Both the position numbers and the translations under genes were made by a program. The notes below the pieces were generated by a model. That model was given only the letters and a program-made list of their open reading frames with translations. It was not told where the DNA came from and did no database searches. Positions 52,488 to 61,225 of a DNA stretch of 64,000 nucleotides are shown piece by piece (positions within the stretch are counted from its first letter, which is position 1; every line of letters begins with the position of its first letter). The stretch spans positions 186,001 through 250,000 of the forward strand of contig NZ_FMWG01000005.1 in assembly GCF_900102795.1 (NCBI RefSeq). Direction: 5' to 3'. Source of the stretch: Epibacterium ulvae. GTDB lineage: Bacteria; Pseudomonadota; Alphaproteobacteria; Rhodobacterales; Rhodobacteraceae.

Positions 52488-53399
52488 ATGTCATTCAGAC
52501 CCATCTTGGAAACCCGCACAGCACAGCCAACGCTAGAAGGGGCGGGCGTCAAACTTCATCGTGCTTTTGGATTTCAGGATCCAACTGAGCTGGACCCTTT
52601 TCTGCTGTTTGATGATTTTCGCAACGAACACCCCAAAGATTTTGAAAAAGGCTTCCCCTGGCATCCTCACCGCGGCATTGAAACCATCACTTACGTTCTG
52701 TCTGGAACAGTGGATCATGGTGACTCCCTTGGCAACAACGGCACATTAGGCGCAGGGGATGTGCAATGGATGACGGCGGGATCTGGCATTCTCCATCAGG
52801 AAATGCCTCATGGCAACGCCAGCGGCCAAATGCATGGTTTTCAACTGTGGGGCAACCTGCCCAGCGCGCAAAAAATGTGTGCACCGCGCTATCAGGACGT
52901 GCGCGGCACAGATATACCAGAGGTGATTGATGATGATGGGACCCGCGTGAAAATCATTGTTGGCCAGTTTTGGGGACAGGTAGGACCTGTCGAAGGGATC
53001 GCTGCGGACCCACAGTATCTTGATATCTTTGTCCCCGCAGGGCGCAAGAAAACATTCAGGATCGATACCTACCGCCGGGCTTTTGCCTACATCTTTGAAG
53101 GAGCCGGTGCTTTTGTCGATGCCTCAGCTCCGCAAGGTGTACTTTTGGAGAAAGAGATAAAAGGGCAGGAACTGAACATTCGCGATATGTCTGGCGATCG
53201 GACTCTTGTTCGTTTTGGCACAGGTGATGAAATCACTGTACAGGCCGGGCCGGAAGGGTTGCGATTTTTGTTGATTTCAGGAGCACCGATCGATGAACCT
53301 GTCGCCTGGCATGGTCCAATTGTGATGAATACGCGAGAACAACTGCGCCAAGCGGTGAAAGATCTCAACAATGGGACCTTTATTAAGGCAGCACATTAG
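52488..53399 (+). CDS. Pirin family protein
   Basis: A 303-residue double-cupin pirin. The N-terminal metal site is GFPWHPHRGIETITYVLSGTVDHGDSLGN (near residues 53-81) with its His pair and Glu, followed by GAGDVQWMTAGSGILHQEMP near 89-108 with the last His and Glu, typical of a quercetinase-like site. The C-terminal cupin is metal-free. Bacterial pirins have been linked to quercetin oxidation or redox sensing, but the role here is unknown. Start at 52488. It is convergent with tetR. Confidence 0.92.
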   Translation: MSFRPILETRTAQPTLEGAGVKLHRAFGFQDPTELDPFLLFDDFRNEHPKDFEKGFPWHPHRGIETITYVLSGTVDHGDSLGNNGTLGAGDVQWMTAGSGILHQEMPHGNASGQMHGFQLWGNLPSAQKMCAPRYQDVRGTDIPEVIDDDGTRVKIIVGQFWGQVGPVEGIAADPQYLDIFVPAGRKKTFRIDTYRRAFAYIFEGAGAFVDASAPQGVLLEKEIKGQELNIRDMSGDRTLVRFGTGDEITVQAGPEGLRFLLISGAPIDEPVAWHGPIVMNTREQLRQAVKDLNNGTFIKAAH

Positions 53400-53410
53400 G
53401 AGGCGTGCCG

Positions 53411-54007
53411 CTATCCTGTGACCGCTTTTCGCACCATATCCCAGTAGGTCGCCTCGACCTCTTCAAGAGACAAACGCCCTCCACTTCGATACCAGGTGAT
53501 CACCCCATTCAGCATAGCAATCACGGCAAGGGTGGTTATTTTACTATCACGCAGGGTAAAGATCCTCTGCGCGACACCAGCATCCAGAATACTTTGAAGC
53601 TCTCCCTCGTAACTCTTCCGAAGCGCTTCGATTTTGGCAAAGTTTTCAGGAGAGAGATTACGCAACTCCATGTAAGCAATAAAAACCGCATCTGGGCGCG
53701 CCATGTGGAACCGAATGTGAAATCGTGCAAATTCTTCGAGCAAACCGTCTGGTCGGCAAGGATCAAGAGTGGCTTTCTGCTCTTTCCAAGCGGCAAGCAC
53801 ATCCTGCATGTGCTTATTCATCAACGAAAACAACAGACTTTGCTTATCTGGAAGATAATTATACAAAGCCCCAACCTGAACGCCGACTTCCTTTGCAATC
53901 TGGCGCATCGAAACCGCTGCATATCCATGCCGCGCAAAAAGTTGCAACGCGACCTTTTGAATGCGTGGGCCGGTGATATCAGAATGCGAACCTTGCGTGC
54001 GTGCCAT
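53411..54007 (-). CDS. TetR family transcriptional regulator
   Basis: A 198-residue regulator with the N-terminal HTH IQKVALQLFARHGYAAVSMRQIAKEVGVQVGALYNYLPDKQSLLFSLM (near residues 16-64) and a ligand-binding C-terminal half of the TetR_C group. HMARPDAVFIAYMELRNLSPENFAKIEALR near 100-130 is similar to regulators of lipid or acyl-CoA genes, but the ligand is unknown. A palindromic operator lies 9 bases upstream of its start, so it is likely autoregulated. It is convergent with pirin and divergent from the lipoprotein gene. Confidence 0.9.
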   Translation of the reverse strand: MARTQGSHSDITGPRIQKVALQLFARHGYAAVSMRQIAKEVGVQVGALYNYLPDKQSLLFSLMNKHMQDVLAAWKEQKATLDPCRPDGLLEEFARFHIRFHMARPDAVFIAYMELRNLSPENFAKIEALRKSYEGELQSILDAGVAQRIFTLRDSKITTLAVIAMLNGVITWYRSGGRLSLEEVEATYWDMVRKAVTG

Positions 54008-54016
54008 ATACGCACA

Positions 54017-54040
54017 TTAATTGATCAACTGATCAATTAA
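54017..54040. promoter_or_regulatory. Palindromic operator between tetR and lipoprotein gene
   Basis: A 24-base inverted repeat with 11 of 12 positions matching in each half: TTAATTGATCA and TGATCAATTAA around a two-base centre. It lies 9 bases from the tetR start and 76 bases from the lipoprotein start. Its length and place are typical for a TetR dimer site. Confidence 0.75.
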
Positions 54041-54115
54041 AACCCCCTCTTGCCTGAAACACCCGCTTTGTGCATCAAGGTGCTGAAACAGGTCGCAACA
54101 GTCAGGGTATCGTTC

Positions 54116-54388
54116 ATGTCTCGTCCTCTTAGGGTCATTTGCACCGGTCTTTTTGCAGCTGGAGCACTAGCTGCCTGCTCAAATGTGCCGGAATTGGATG
54201 ACCAAATCAGCCCTGCGCTGCGCGATGCCGATTTTCCAACCTTGCTACCCCTGGACACCGCTCTAAACGCGACGGGCCTGCCTAACGTCACTCCCGCTGC
54301 CGAAGGCAAAGCTGTTCAGGACGATCTTGCAGCCCGCGCAGCCCGCCTGCGTGCCCGTGCCGCGGCTTTAAACTCTGTTGAAAATTAA
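54116..54388 (+). CDS. Small lipoprotein
   Basis: A 90-residue lipoprotein. MSRPLRVICTGLFAAGALAACSN has a clear lipobox LAAC with Cys near residue 21. The mature part is Ala/Leu-rich (VPELDDQISPALRDADFPTLLPLDTALNATGL), ending in helical RAARLRARAAAL. No family recognised. Start at 54116; the longer frame has no signal-peptide sense. It is divergent from tetR and followed by hom. Confidence 0.7.
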   Translation: MSRPLRVICTGLFAAGALAACSNVPELDDQISPALRDADFPTLLPLDTALNATGLPNVTPAAEGKAVQDDLAARAARLRARAAALNSVEN

Positions 54389-54398
54389 ATCACAGCAC

Positions 54399-54474
54399 GT
54401 TGATTGAACGCGGCGAGATCAGCAGCTGCATTGCGCAACGGGCACGAACCCGCTAAGGCGTGACAACGATCAAC
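54399..54474 (+). promoter_or_regulatory. Possible structured leader upstream of hom
   Basis: In the 104-base gap before hom, three nested helices are visible: GTTGAT (54399-54404) with ATCAAC (54469-54474), ACGC (54408-54411) with GCGT (54458-54461), and a hairpin cggg/cccg (54439-54442/54449-54452), plus a self-complementary gcagctgc. It does not match the SAM-II consensus. It could be a riboswitch or leader for homoserine dehydrogenase; no family was recognised. Confidence 0.35.
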
Positions 54475-54492
54475 CGCAAAGGATCTCCGCAA

Positions 54493-55779
54493 ATGACACA
54501 GCCGCTTCGACTTGGCATTGCTGGCTTGGGCACCGTTGGTATTGGTGTTGTGAAAATCATTCGCCGTCAGGCCGCCCTTTTGGAGGCCCGCACAGGTCGC
54601 ACCGTAACAATCAGCGCTGTGTCTGCCCGTGATTCCAGCAAAGATCGTGGCGTCTCTCTGACGGATTACGCTTGGGAGACAGATCCCGTTGCCCTTGCAA
54701 AACGCGATGACGTGGATGTCTTTGTTGAGCTTATGGGCGGACATGAAGGGGCTGCAAAAGAGGCAACCGAAGCCGCACTTGCCACGGGAAAAGATGTTGT
54801 CACAGCCAATAAAGCGCTGCTGGCTATACATGGTCAGGCGCTGGCTGAACAAGCCGAAGCCGCAGGGCGAGTGATCCGCTTTGAAGCCGCCGTTGCAGGC
54901 GGCATTCCAGTGATTAAATCACTAACGGAAGGCCTTGCAGGCAACGACATCACACGCGTGATGGGCGTGATGAATGGCACCTGCAATTATATTCTGACCC
55001 AGATGGAAGCCACTGGTCAGGGCTATAATGCCCTGTTCGAAGAATGCGGACGCTTGGGGTATCTGGAAGCCAATCCAAATCTGGATGTTGGCGGCATCGA
55101 CGCAGGCCACAAGTTGGCAATTTTGTCCTCTATCGCCTTTGGGACCAAGCCTGCCTTTAACAATGTCCACCTAGAGGGTATCCAGCGCATCACACTAGAA
55201 GACATCCGCGCAGCCGCAGATATGGGCTACCGCATCAAACTTTTGGGTGTAGCACAACGCACAGGCCGTGGGTTGGAACAGCGCATGACACCTTGCTTGG
55301 TGCCTGCGCAATCCCCCTTAGGACAGCTTGAAGGCGGCACCAACATGGTGGTCATCGAAGGTGACGCGGTTGAACAGGTGGTCCTGCGTGGCCCCGGTGC
55401 CGGTGAAGGCCCGACCGCCAGTGCTGTTCTTGGTGATATCTGCGATCTGGCGCGCGGCCTGCGGATTGCCACTTTTGGCCAAGCTGCAACCACGCTGCAA
55501 GAAGCTCCTGCAGCCCAAACAGCACTCCCGGCCCCTTTCTATCTGCGCATGGCATTGAAAGACAAACCCGGCGCGCTGGCAAAAGTTGCCGCCGTTCTTG
55601 GCGAAGCTGGCATATCGATTGACCGCATGCGCCAGTATGGCCACTCGGAGCCAAGCGCACCTGTGCTGATCGTAACGCATAAAACAAGCCGCGCCGCAAT
55701 TGATCAGGCACTCGCTGAATTGCAAGCTACCGATGTGGTGACCGTCGAACCCGTCGCGCTGCGCATCGAAAACGTCTAA
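54493..55779 (+). CDS. hom: Homoserine dehydrogenase
   Basis: A 428-residue monofunctional enzyme that reduces aspartate semialdehyde to homoserine for threonine, methionine and isoleucine synthesis. NAD(P)-binding LGIAGLGTVGIGVVKII near residues 6-22; catalytic part with VVTANKALLAIHG near 102, AAVAGGIPVIKSL near 134, and MNGTCNYILTQME near 160-172; a regulatory ACT domain FYLRMALKDKPGALAKVAAVLGEAGISIDRM near 350-380. The start at 54493 fits the family. A terminator follows 27 bases after the stop. Confidence 0.97.
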   Translation: MTQPLRLGIAGLGTVGIGVVKIIRRQAALLEARTGRTVTISAVSARDSSKDRGVSLTDYAWETDPVALAKRDDVDVFVELMGGHEGAAKEATEAALATGKDVVTANKALLAIHGQALAEQAEAAGRVIRFEAAVAGGIPVIKSLTEGLAGNDITRVMGVMNGTCNYILTQMEATGQGYNALFEECGRLGYLEANPNLDVGGIDAGHKLAILSSIAFGTKPAFNNVHLEGIQRITLEDIRAAADMGYRIKLLGVAQRTGRGLEQRMTPCLVPAQSPLGQLEGGTNMVVIEGDAVEQVVLRGPGAGEGPTASAVLGDICDLARGLRIATFGQAATTLQEAPAAQTALPAPFYLRMALKDKPGALAKVAAVLGEAGISIDRMRQYGHSEPSAPVLIVTHKTSRAAIDQALAELQATDVVTVEPVALRIENV

Positions 55780-55805
55780 CACAATTCAAGACGACGCCAA
55801 TCGTA

Positions 55806-55838
55806 AGCCTAGAGTGCTCGTACCACTCTGGGCTTTTT
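55806..55838 (+). terminator. Rho-independent terminator after hom
   Basis: agcctagagtg pairs with cactctgggct with one mismatch around ctcgtac, followed by a T-run (55834-55839). It lies 27 bases after the hom stop. Confidence 0.85.
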
Positions 55839-55970
55839 TCGCATTTACAGTCCAAAGTTCCCGACACTGGATCTAAAGGTTAGTGTTAGCGATATAATCT
55901 TCAGCGATGCTTGTCGCCCTTGTGCCCTCTCGTTACCCTCGAAAAAGTGAAAGCTTGAGGAGGTGCCCCT

Positions 55971-56945
55971 ATGTCTGGAACTGCAGAATTTCATGATCGT
56001 TTGTTGTCGCTTGGACTCGCCCGCGTGGCTGAGCAAGCCGCCCTTGCCTCTGCCTCTCTAATTGGCCGCGGGGATGAGAAAGCCGCAGATCAGGCTGCCG
56101 TTAACGCCATGCGCGAACAGCTCAACATGCTGGATATTGCAGGCGTTGTGGTAATCGGCGAAGGCGAACGCGATGAAGCGCCAATGCTGTTCATCGGCGA
56201 AGAAGTCGGAACCGGCAAAGGCCCCGGTGTCGACATCGCGTTGGACCCGCTTGAAGGCACGACACTCACTGCGAAAGACATGCCCAACGCGCTGACCGTC
56301 ATCGCCATGGGGCCACGCGGCTCCATGCTGCATGCCCCTGATACTTATATGGACAAGCTTGCGATCGGCCCCGGCTTTGCCGAGGGTACAGTTACTTTAG
56401 ATATGTCTCCTGCTGAACGCATCTCAGCCCTTGCCACTGCCAAAGGTTGCGCCCCCAGTGATATCAGCGTCTGCATTCTGGAACGTCCTCGCCATGACGC
56501 CATGATTACAGAAGTGCGTGAAACGGGTGCCTCGATCCATCTGATCACCGACGGTGATGTTGCAGGCGTCATGCATTGCGCTGAGGCTGAAACCACGGGC
56601 ATTGACATGTATATGGGATCAGGCGGCGCTCCCGAAGGTGTGCTGGCGGCGGCCGCTCTCAAATGTATGGGCGGGCAAATTCAAGGACGTCTGCTGTTTC
56701 GCAACGCTGACGAGCGCAATCGCGCCGCGAAGGCAGGCATCACGGATTTGAACCGGGTCTACAGTCGCGATGACATGGTGACACAAGATGTGATTTTTGC
56801 TGCGACTGGCGTCACAGGCGGGTCTCTTCTCCCCCGTATTAAACGCGAACCCGGCTGGGTGGAAACCACAACGCTTCTGATGCGCTCCAAAACAGGCTCT
56901 GTACGCCGAATGTCCTATCGCACACCACTTGCTGCACACCAGTAA
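55971..56945 (+). CDS. glpX: Fructose-1,6-bisphosphatase class II
   Basis: A 324-residue GlpX-type FBPase for gluconeogenesis. Metal-site motifs: IGEGERDEAPML near residues 63-74, DIALDPLEGTTLTAKDMPNAL near 85-105, and GSGGAPEGVLAAAALKCMGG near 212-231. aggagg lies 6-8 bases before the ATG. It is between hom and recJ, a common alphaproteobacterial order. Confidence 0.96.
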   Translation: MSGTAEFHDRLLSLGLARVAEQAALASASLIGRGDEKAADQAAVNAMREQLNMLDIAGVVVIGEGERDEAPMLFIGEEVGTGKGPGVDIALDPLEGTTLTAKDMPNALTVIAMGPRGSMLHAPDTYMDKLAIGPGFAEGTVTLDMSPAERISALATAKGCAPSDISVCILERPRHDAMITEVRETGASIHLITDGDVAGVMHCAEAETTGIDMYMGSGGAPEGVLAAAALKCMGGQIQGRLLFRNADERNRAAKAGITDLNRVYSRDDMVTQDVIFAATGVTGGSLLPRIKREPGWVETTTLLMRSKTGSVRRMSYRTPLAAHQ

Positions 56946-57054
56946 GACAGCATTTGCCCTGGGGGCTCTGTAAGCGTAAACCTACGCCAAACTCAGGACC
57001 GGCGACAAAGGACCGGTCTTTTCTACAGGCAGATGCGGCGCAAAGGAATACAGC

Positions 57055-58794
57055 ATGAGCTTTCTTGGAGTAGAGCAATCTCTCACCGGGCGTCGCTGGA
57101 TTGGCCCCACTGTGGATATCCAACGCGCCGCGGAAATGATGGAGCAACAAACCAATTTGCCCGCCGCTGTCTGCCAGGTTCTCGCCCGGCGCGGCGTGCC
57201 CGCGATGGAAGCCAAGGGGTTTCTGGAGCCGCGCCTGAAAGACCTGCTCCCAGATCCCCGCAAGATGAAAGACATGGAAAAAGCCGCTGCACGCTTCCTA
57301 GAGGCCGTAAATCGGCGCGAGCGCATTGCTGTCTTTGCGGACTATGATGTTGACGGTGGCAGCTCTGCGGCCTTGTTGCTGGTGTGGCTGCGCAATATGG
57401 GCCTGCAAGCCACACTTTATATCCCTGATCGCATCGACGAAGGTTACGGTCCAAATGTGCCCGCAATGCAGGCCCTCGCCCGCGACCATGATCTGATCAT
57501 CTGCGTCGATTGCGGCACGCTCAGCCACGAACCAATTGCGGCTGCTAAAGGTGCAGATGTGGTGGTACTGGATCACCACCTTGGCGGGGAAACATTGCCA
57601 GAGTGCGTCGCCGTTGTGAACCCCAATCGACAGGACGAAGACGGCGATCTTGGCTATTTCTGTGCGGCGGGCGTCGTGTTTCTTATGCTGGTGGAAACAG
57701 GTCGCCAGATGCGCCTCGCAGGGCAAAAAGGTCCGGATTTAATGGCGCTGTTGGACCTGGTTGCTCTGGCAACTGTCGCCGATGTTGCCCCCTTGATAGA
57801 GGCAAATCGCGCCTTGGTACGTCAGGGACTTAAAGTTATGGCAGGGCGAAAACGTCACGGCCTTGTTGCCTTGGCGGATGTCTCACGTATGGACAGCACC
57901 CCCTCCAGCTATCATCTAGGCTTCCTTTTAGGTCCGCGCGTGAACGCAGGCGGACGTATCGGCAAAGCTGATCTTGGTGCACGCCTTCTTGCGACAGATA
58001 ATCCACACGAAGCCGCCGCTATGGCCGAGCGCCTGGACCAATTAAACACAGAACGCCGTGATATCGAAAACGCAGTGCGCGCAGCAGCCATGGAACAGGC
58101 CGAGGCCCGCGGTTTTGATGCGCCTCTTGTCTGGGCCGCAGGGGAAGGTTGGCATCCCGGCGTCGTTGGCATTGTCGCTTCCCGCCTGAAAGAAGCCACG
58201 GGCCGACCCGCCGTTGTTATTGGATTGGACGGGAATGAAGGCAAAGGATCCGGCCGCTCTGTCAGCGGCATTGATCTGGGGGCCTCTATTCAAAAAACAG
58301 CAACCGAAGGGCTATTGCTCAAAGGGGGTGGGCATAAAATGGCTGCGGGCTTAACCGTTGCACGCGACCAGCTTGAACCCGCGATGGCGCGCCTATCCGA
58401 TCTTCTGGCCAAACAAGGCGCAGGTGATCTTGGCCCTTCTGACTTGAAACTAGATGGCATGCTGATGCCCGGGGCCGCCCAAATTGATCTGATCGAACAA
58501 ATCGAAAAAGCCGGACCGTTCGGAGCTGGTGCCCCTGCCCCGCGCTATGCCTTTCCCGATCTGCAGGTACGCTTTGCAAAACGCATCGGGGAAAGCCATC
58601 TGAAACTTTCGCTCAGCGATGGCATGGGCGGCGGGTTGGATGCCATTTGCTTTGGCGCCTTTGACACCGCTCTTGGTCCGCGCCTTTTGGAACATGGCGG
58701 AGCGCGTTTCCATTTCTCTGGTCGGCTTGAGATCAATACATGGGGAGGGCGCCAAAGCCCACAACTGCGCCTTGAAGATGCCGCCGAAGCCTAA
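57055..58794 (+). CDS. recJ: Single-stranded-DNA-specific exonuclease RecJ
   Basis: A 579-residue 5'-3' exonuclease of the DHH superfamily. Metal motifs: FADYDVDGGSSAAL near residues 97-110, IICVDCGTLSHEP near 151, VVLDHHLGGE near 170-179, and GPRVNAGGRIGKADLGA near 292-308. A DHHA1 region GKGSGRSVSGIDLGASIQKTA near 398 and LLKGGGHKMAAGL near 421, then the OB-fold tail. It probably helps recombination repair. It follows glpX by 109 bases. Confidence 0.96.
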   Translation: MSFLGVEQSLTGRRWIGPTVDIQRAAEMMEQQTNLPAAVCQVLARRGVPAMEAKGFLEPRLKDLLPDPRKMKDMEKAAARFLEAVNRRERIAVFADYDVDGGSSAALLLVWLRNMGLQATLYIPDRIDEGYGPNVPAMQALARDHDLIICVDCGTLSHEPIAAAKGADVVVLDHHLGGETLPECVAVVNPNRQDEDGDLGYFCAAGVVFLMLVETGRQMRLAGQKGPDLMALLDLVALATVADVAPLIEANRALVRQGLKVMAGRKRHGLVALADVSRMDSTPSSYHLGFLLGPRVNAGGRIGKADLGARLLATDNPHEAAAMAERLDQLNTERRDIENAVRAAAMEQAEARGFDAPLVWAAGEGWHPGVVGIVASRLKEATGRPAVVIGLDGNEGKGSGRSVSGIDLGASIQKTATEGLLLKGGGHKMAAGLTVARDQLEPAMARLSDLLAKQGAGDLGPSDLKLDGMLMPGAAQIDLIEQIEKAGPFGAGAPAPRYAFPDLQVRFAKRIGESHLKLSLSDGMGGGLDAICFGAFDTALGPRLLEHGGARFHFSGRLEINTWGGRQSPQLRLEDAAEA

Positions 58795-58926
58795 CCCCGT
58801 TCATCACCTTTGTTTTCAATGACTTGGGAGAAGAAAGTGAAGATAGATCAGAAAAATTCAAAATCTGTCACTTTTCCTCTTGCAGCCTCTCAGTGAAAGC
58901 CCTAGAACCCGCCTCACACACAGAGT

Positions 58927-59001
58927 GTCCCGTTCGTCTATCGGTTAGGACGCCAGGTTTTCAACCTGGAAAGAGGGGTTCGATTCCCCTACGGGATGCC
59001 A
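58927..59001 (+). tRNA. tRNA-Glu (TTC), copy 1
   Basis: Acceptor gtcccgt/acgggat, anticodon TTC in caggttttcaacctg, T-loop gttcgattc, G73 and an encoded CCA; 75 nt. A gatgcc/ggcatc pair just after it can form a hairpin that uses the tRNA's own 3' end. Confidence 0.96.
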
Positions 59002-59172
59002 TTTTCCAAACGGCATCAGAATTAAAGATTACAGCGCATTTTTCGTTGTGAAAACTTTATATTTGAAAACAAAAGCTTATCCTCTCGCATCCCAGATAAA
59101 AAAACACAGATAATCTTAAAAAACGTCTTGCACGCAGTAACGACACTAATTAAACAGCGTCACACACAGAGT

Positions 59173-59247
59173 GTCCCGTTCGTCTATCGGTTAGGACGCC
59201 AGGTTTTCAACCTGGAAAGAGGGGTTCGATTCCCCTACGGGATGCCA
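59173..59247 (+). tRNA. tRNA-Glu (TTC), copy 2
   Basis: Identical to copy 1 over all 75 bases, with the same flanks and the same following hairpin (59241-59246 with 59258-59263). Confidence 0.96.
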
Positions 59248-59490
59248 TTTTTCAAACGGCATCAAATTGATTAAAGTGTAACTCTCCTTACGCTTGATAT
59301 GCTCATCCCCAACACCTTGCTCTTTGTCGCATGTAAGCGCACAATCTCTGCAAATCAAACTTGTCGTAAGTAAACGCACCTACCTCGCGCGACTGTTTTG
59401 AAAGCAAAAAATCCACCCCATTAAATCAAATTATTTAAGTATTCTTTCAATTTAAGGCACAATAGCCTTTGTTGGTTGGAGGTGATATTC

Positions 59491-60861
59491 GTGAATTTTA
59501 TGAAAATCTTGGGGGGCGCGGCACGCCAAAGTCAAAATATTGACCAACTTCAGAGTCCTCAAAAGCGCAGGCGCAAGCAAATGCAAAGCGCCCAACATGA
59601 GCAAACGCAACAACGTGGACGCCTCTCTGCCTTCAAAATGATGGATAAAGGCGCAAATGTTTGGGCTCTGGCCCAAAAGATGCGCAACAATTCGCTCGCT
59701 GGTCTCGCCTTTGATTTCGCCTCAGGTAAAGCTGTGAACAGCATTCTGAAGATGGGCAGCAGTCGACCTTCAGCCGCTGCGTTTAATCCCTATGCACAAC
59801 AACAGCCCTCATCACGCCCAACGGCAAACCCCTTTGCTCAATACCAACCGCGCCCCCCGGCGCAACCCACATACGCGCCAGCGCCCCAATTCCAACAAAG
59901 GCCAACCGCCCAGCCCCACTTTGCGCAGCCCCCCCAACACGCGCACCCCCAGCGCCCAACAGTCAATCCATTTGGCCAATTTCAACAGCGCCCGACTGCA
60001 CAACCAACACCTGCCCCGCCCCCACCTCAAATGCCAGCCTCAGGGCACAATAATAACAATCACGGCATAGGAAATATCGCAGCACGCCTGCAAGCAACGG
60101 AAGAGCGCATTCAAGCCCAGAATGCCGCCGCATGGAATGCCGTGCCCGGCACACAGGATATCTGGAACCAGATCAATGCGGGACGACAAAGCGCCCATCA
60201 ACAGATGCAAGATATCGGAGACCGCTTAAATAACGCTCCGCAAGCTGCACGCCCGACACAAACGCAGCCCCCAAATCAACAGCAATATGCGCCCCAACCT
60301 TCTAGGCCCGCTGCTGCCAACACCGCGCCGCCTATTGGGAATATAGCCGCCCGCCTGCAAGCAACGGAGGAGCGCATTCAAGCGCAAAATGCCGCAGCTT
60401 GGAATGCCGTACCAGGAGCCCAAAACGTTTGGGATCAAATTGACGCAGCACAGCAAAATGCAAATCAGCAAATGCAGGACGTTTGGGCCATGCTAGGCGG
60501 TCGGCCCGGACCACAATCGCAAACCGCTTTTGCGCGCCCCTCCATGAGTCCTCCCCAAGCTGCTCAGCCCACAGCGCCTCCCCCACCTCCGGCACAACCT
60601 CAAGCCTCAAACATGTACAGCCAGCCTGCACAAAGCAGTGGCCCAAGCCAGCCGGTAAACATGTCGCAATTTAACCAGCTCTTCCCAGCATCACCAGCAA
60701 GCGACCCGCCACCGCCACCCTCAGGCAATATGGTCACTGGGATAAATCCAGACATTGAATATCGCCCTCAAAACCCCCCTCCATCCTTTGATGAATGGCA
60801 AGCCCAAACCGGACGGACTGACCAGTGGGCATGGGCAGACTACCAAGACTCAATTAAATAA
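59491..60861 (+). CDS. Pro/Gln-rich repeat protein, unknown
   Basis: A 456-residue protein I cannot name. The start is GTG at 59491, since ggaggtgat ends five bases upstream; ATG at 59500 is the alternative. An N-terminal basic helical part (to about 85) with KRRRKQM and FKMMDKGANVWALAQKMR is followed by a long disordered Pro/Gln/Ala tract. Two near-identical 49-residue units (193-241 and 282-330), each with NIAARLQATEERIQAQNAAA and WNAVPG, interrupt it. The C-terminus is short and acidic with FDEWQAQTGRTDQWAWADYQDS. There is no signal peptide. It could be a scaffold or surface protein; the neighbours do not help. Confidence 0.6.
   Translation: MNFMKILGGAARQSQNIDQLQSPQKRRRKQMQSAQHEQTQQRGRLSAFKMMDKGANVWALAQKMRNNSLAGLAFDFASGKAVNSILKMGSSRPSAAAFNPYAQQQPSSRPTANPFAQYQPRPPAQPTYAPAPQFQQRPTAQPHFAQPPQHAHPQRPTVNPFGQFQQRPTAQPTPAPPPPQMPASGHNNNNHGIGNIAARLQATEERIQAQNAAAWNAVPGTQDIWNQINAGRQSAHQQMQDIGDRLNNAPQAARPTQTQPPNQQQYAPQPSRPAAANTAPPIGNIAARLQATEERIQAQNAAAWNAVPGAQNVWDQIDAAQQNANQQMQDVWAMLGGRPGPQSQTAFARPSMSPPQAAQPTAPPPPPAQPQASNMYSQPAQSSGPSQPVNMSQFNQLFPASPASDPPPPPSGNMVTGINPDIEYRPQNPPPSFDEWQAQTGRTDQWAWADYQDSIK
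60067..60480 (+). repeat. Two 49-residue repeats inside the Pro/Gln-rich protein
   Basis: Unit 1 is 60067-60213 and unit 2 is 60334-60480. By eye they share 40 of 49 residues, with the first 28 identical. The DNA is also close, so the duplication looks recent or is kept uniform by selection or recombination. Each unit looks like one long amphipathic helix (ATEERIQAQN) followed by a Trp-containing loop. Confidence 0.85.
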
Positions 60862-60904
60862 CTTTGCTGCCGAGGCTCAGGCTTCATAACCAGCAAATGA
60901 CGCC

Positions 60905-61225
60905 TACGACCGGTGCGATAGCGAAGCGGAAGCGCTAGAGCATCTATCGTATTGGATTGCGACACGCGGCCAGTCTTTCTATCTGCCGAATGTGATCTCA
61001 ATCCTATTACGACGTTTGTAGCGACGCTTATCGTATTCCGCTATTCTTTCAGATGCTTACAGCCTGAGTGATAGGTGCGCACCCCTTTTTCTTTCAATGT
61101 TTCTCTGAACCAGTGGGCGTCACAACCTCGTTTCCCACGTATTTAATCGATCTTTGAAGCTGACCGACAAACCGTAGGCGAGCACGTCAGAGATAAGCTT
61201 GGTGGTTGTAGCCCGACCACATAAA
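60905..61225 (-). pseudogene. Decayed IS5-family (IS427-like) transposase
   Basis: The minus strand gives pieces of a transposase in different frames: RATTTKLISDVLAYGLSVSF, then RGKRGCDAHWFRETLKEKG, then EYDKRRYKRRNRIEITFGR followed by a stop and KDWPRVAIQYDRC. These match the DDE-domain pieces of IS427-group elements. At least two frameshifts and two stops make it dead. Terminal inverted repeats were not found. The rest of the 60862-61571 gap holds no gene that I can support. Confidence 0.8.

Larger units (their letters stand above)
58914..59264 (+). repeat. Direct duplication carrying two tRNA-Glu genes
   Basis: Bases 58914-59018 recur at 59160-59264 with a constant offset of 246 and a single mismatch downstream of the CCA. 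The unit includes a tcacacacaga 5' flank, the tRNA and its 3' hairpin. A similar event has doubled tRNA-Gly at the left edge of the window. Confidence 0.92.

Noticed and set aside
54389-54492. SAM-II or SAM/SAH riboswitch before hom
   Set aside because: A GCTAA-like element is present, but the other conserved parts of these small aptamers do not line up.
59491-60861. TonB- or FtsN-like Pro-rich periplasmic protein
   Set aside because: There is no N-terminal membrane anchor or signal peptide, and no TonB C-terminal or SPOR domain.
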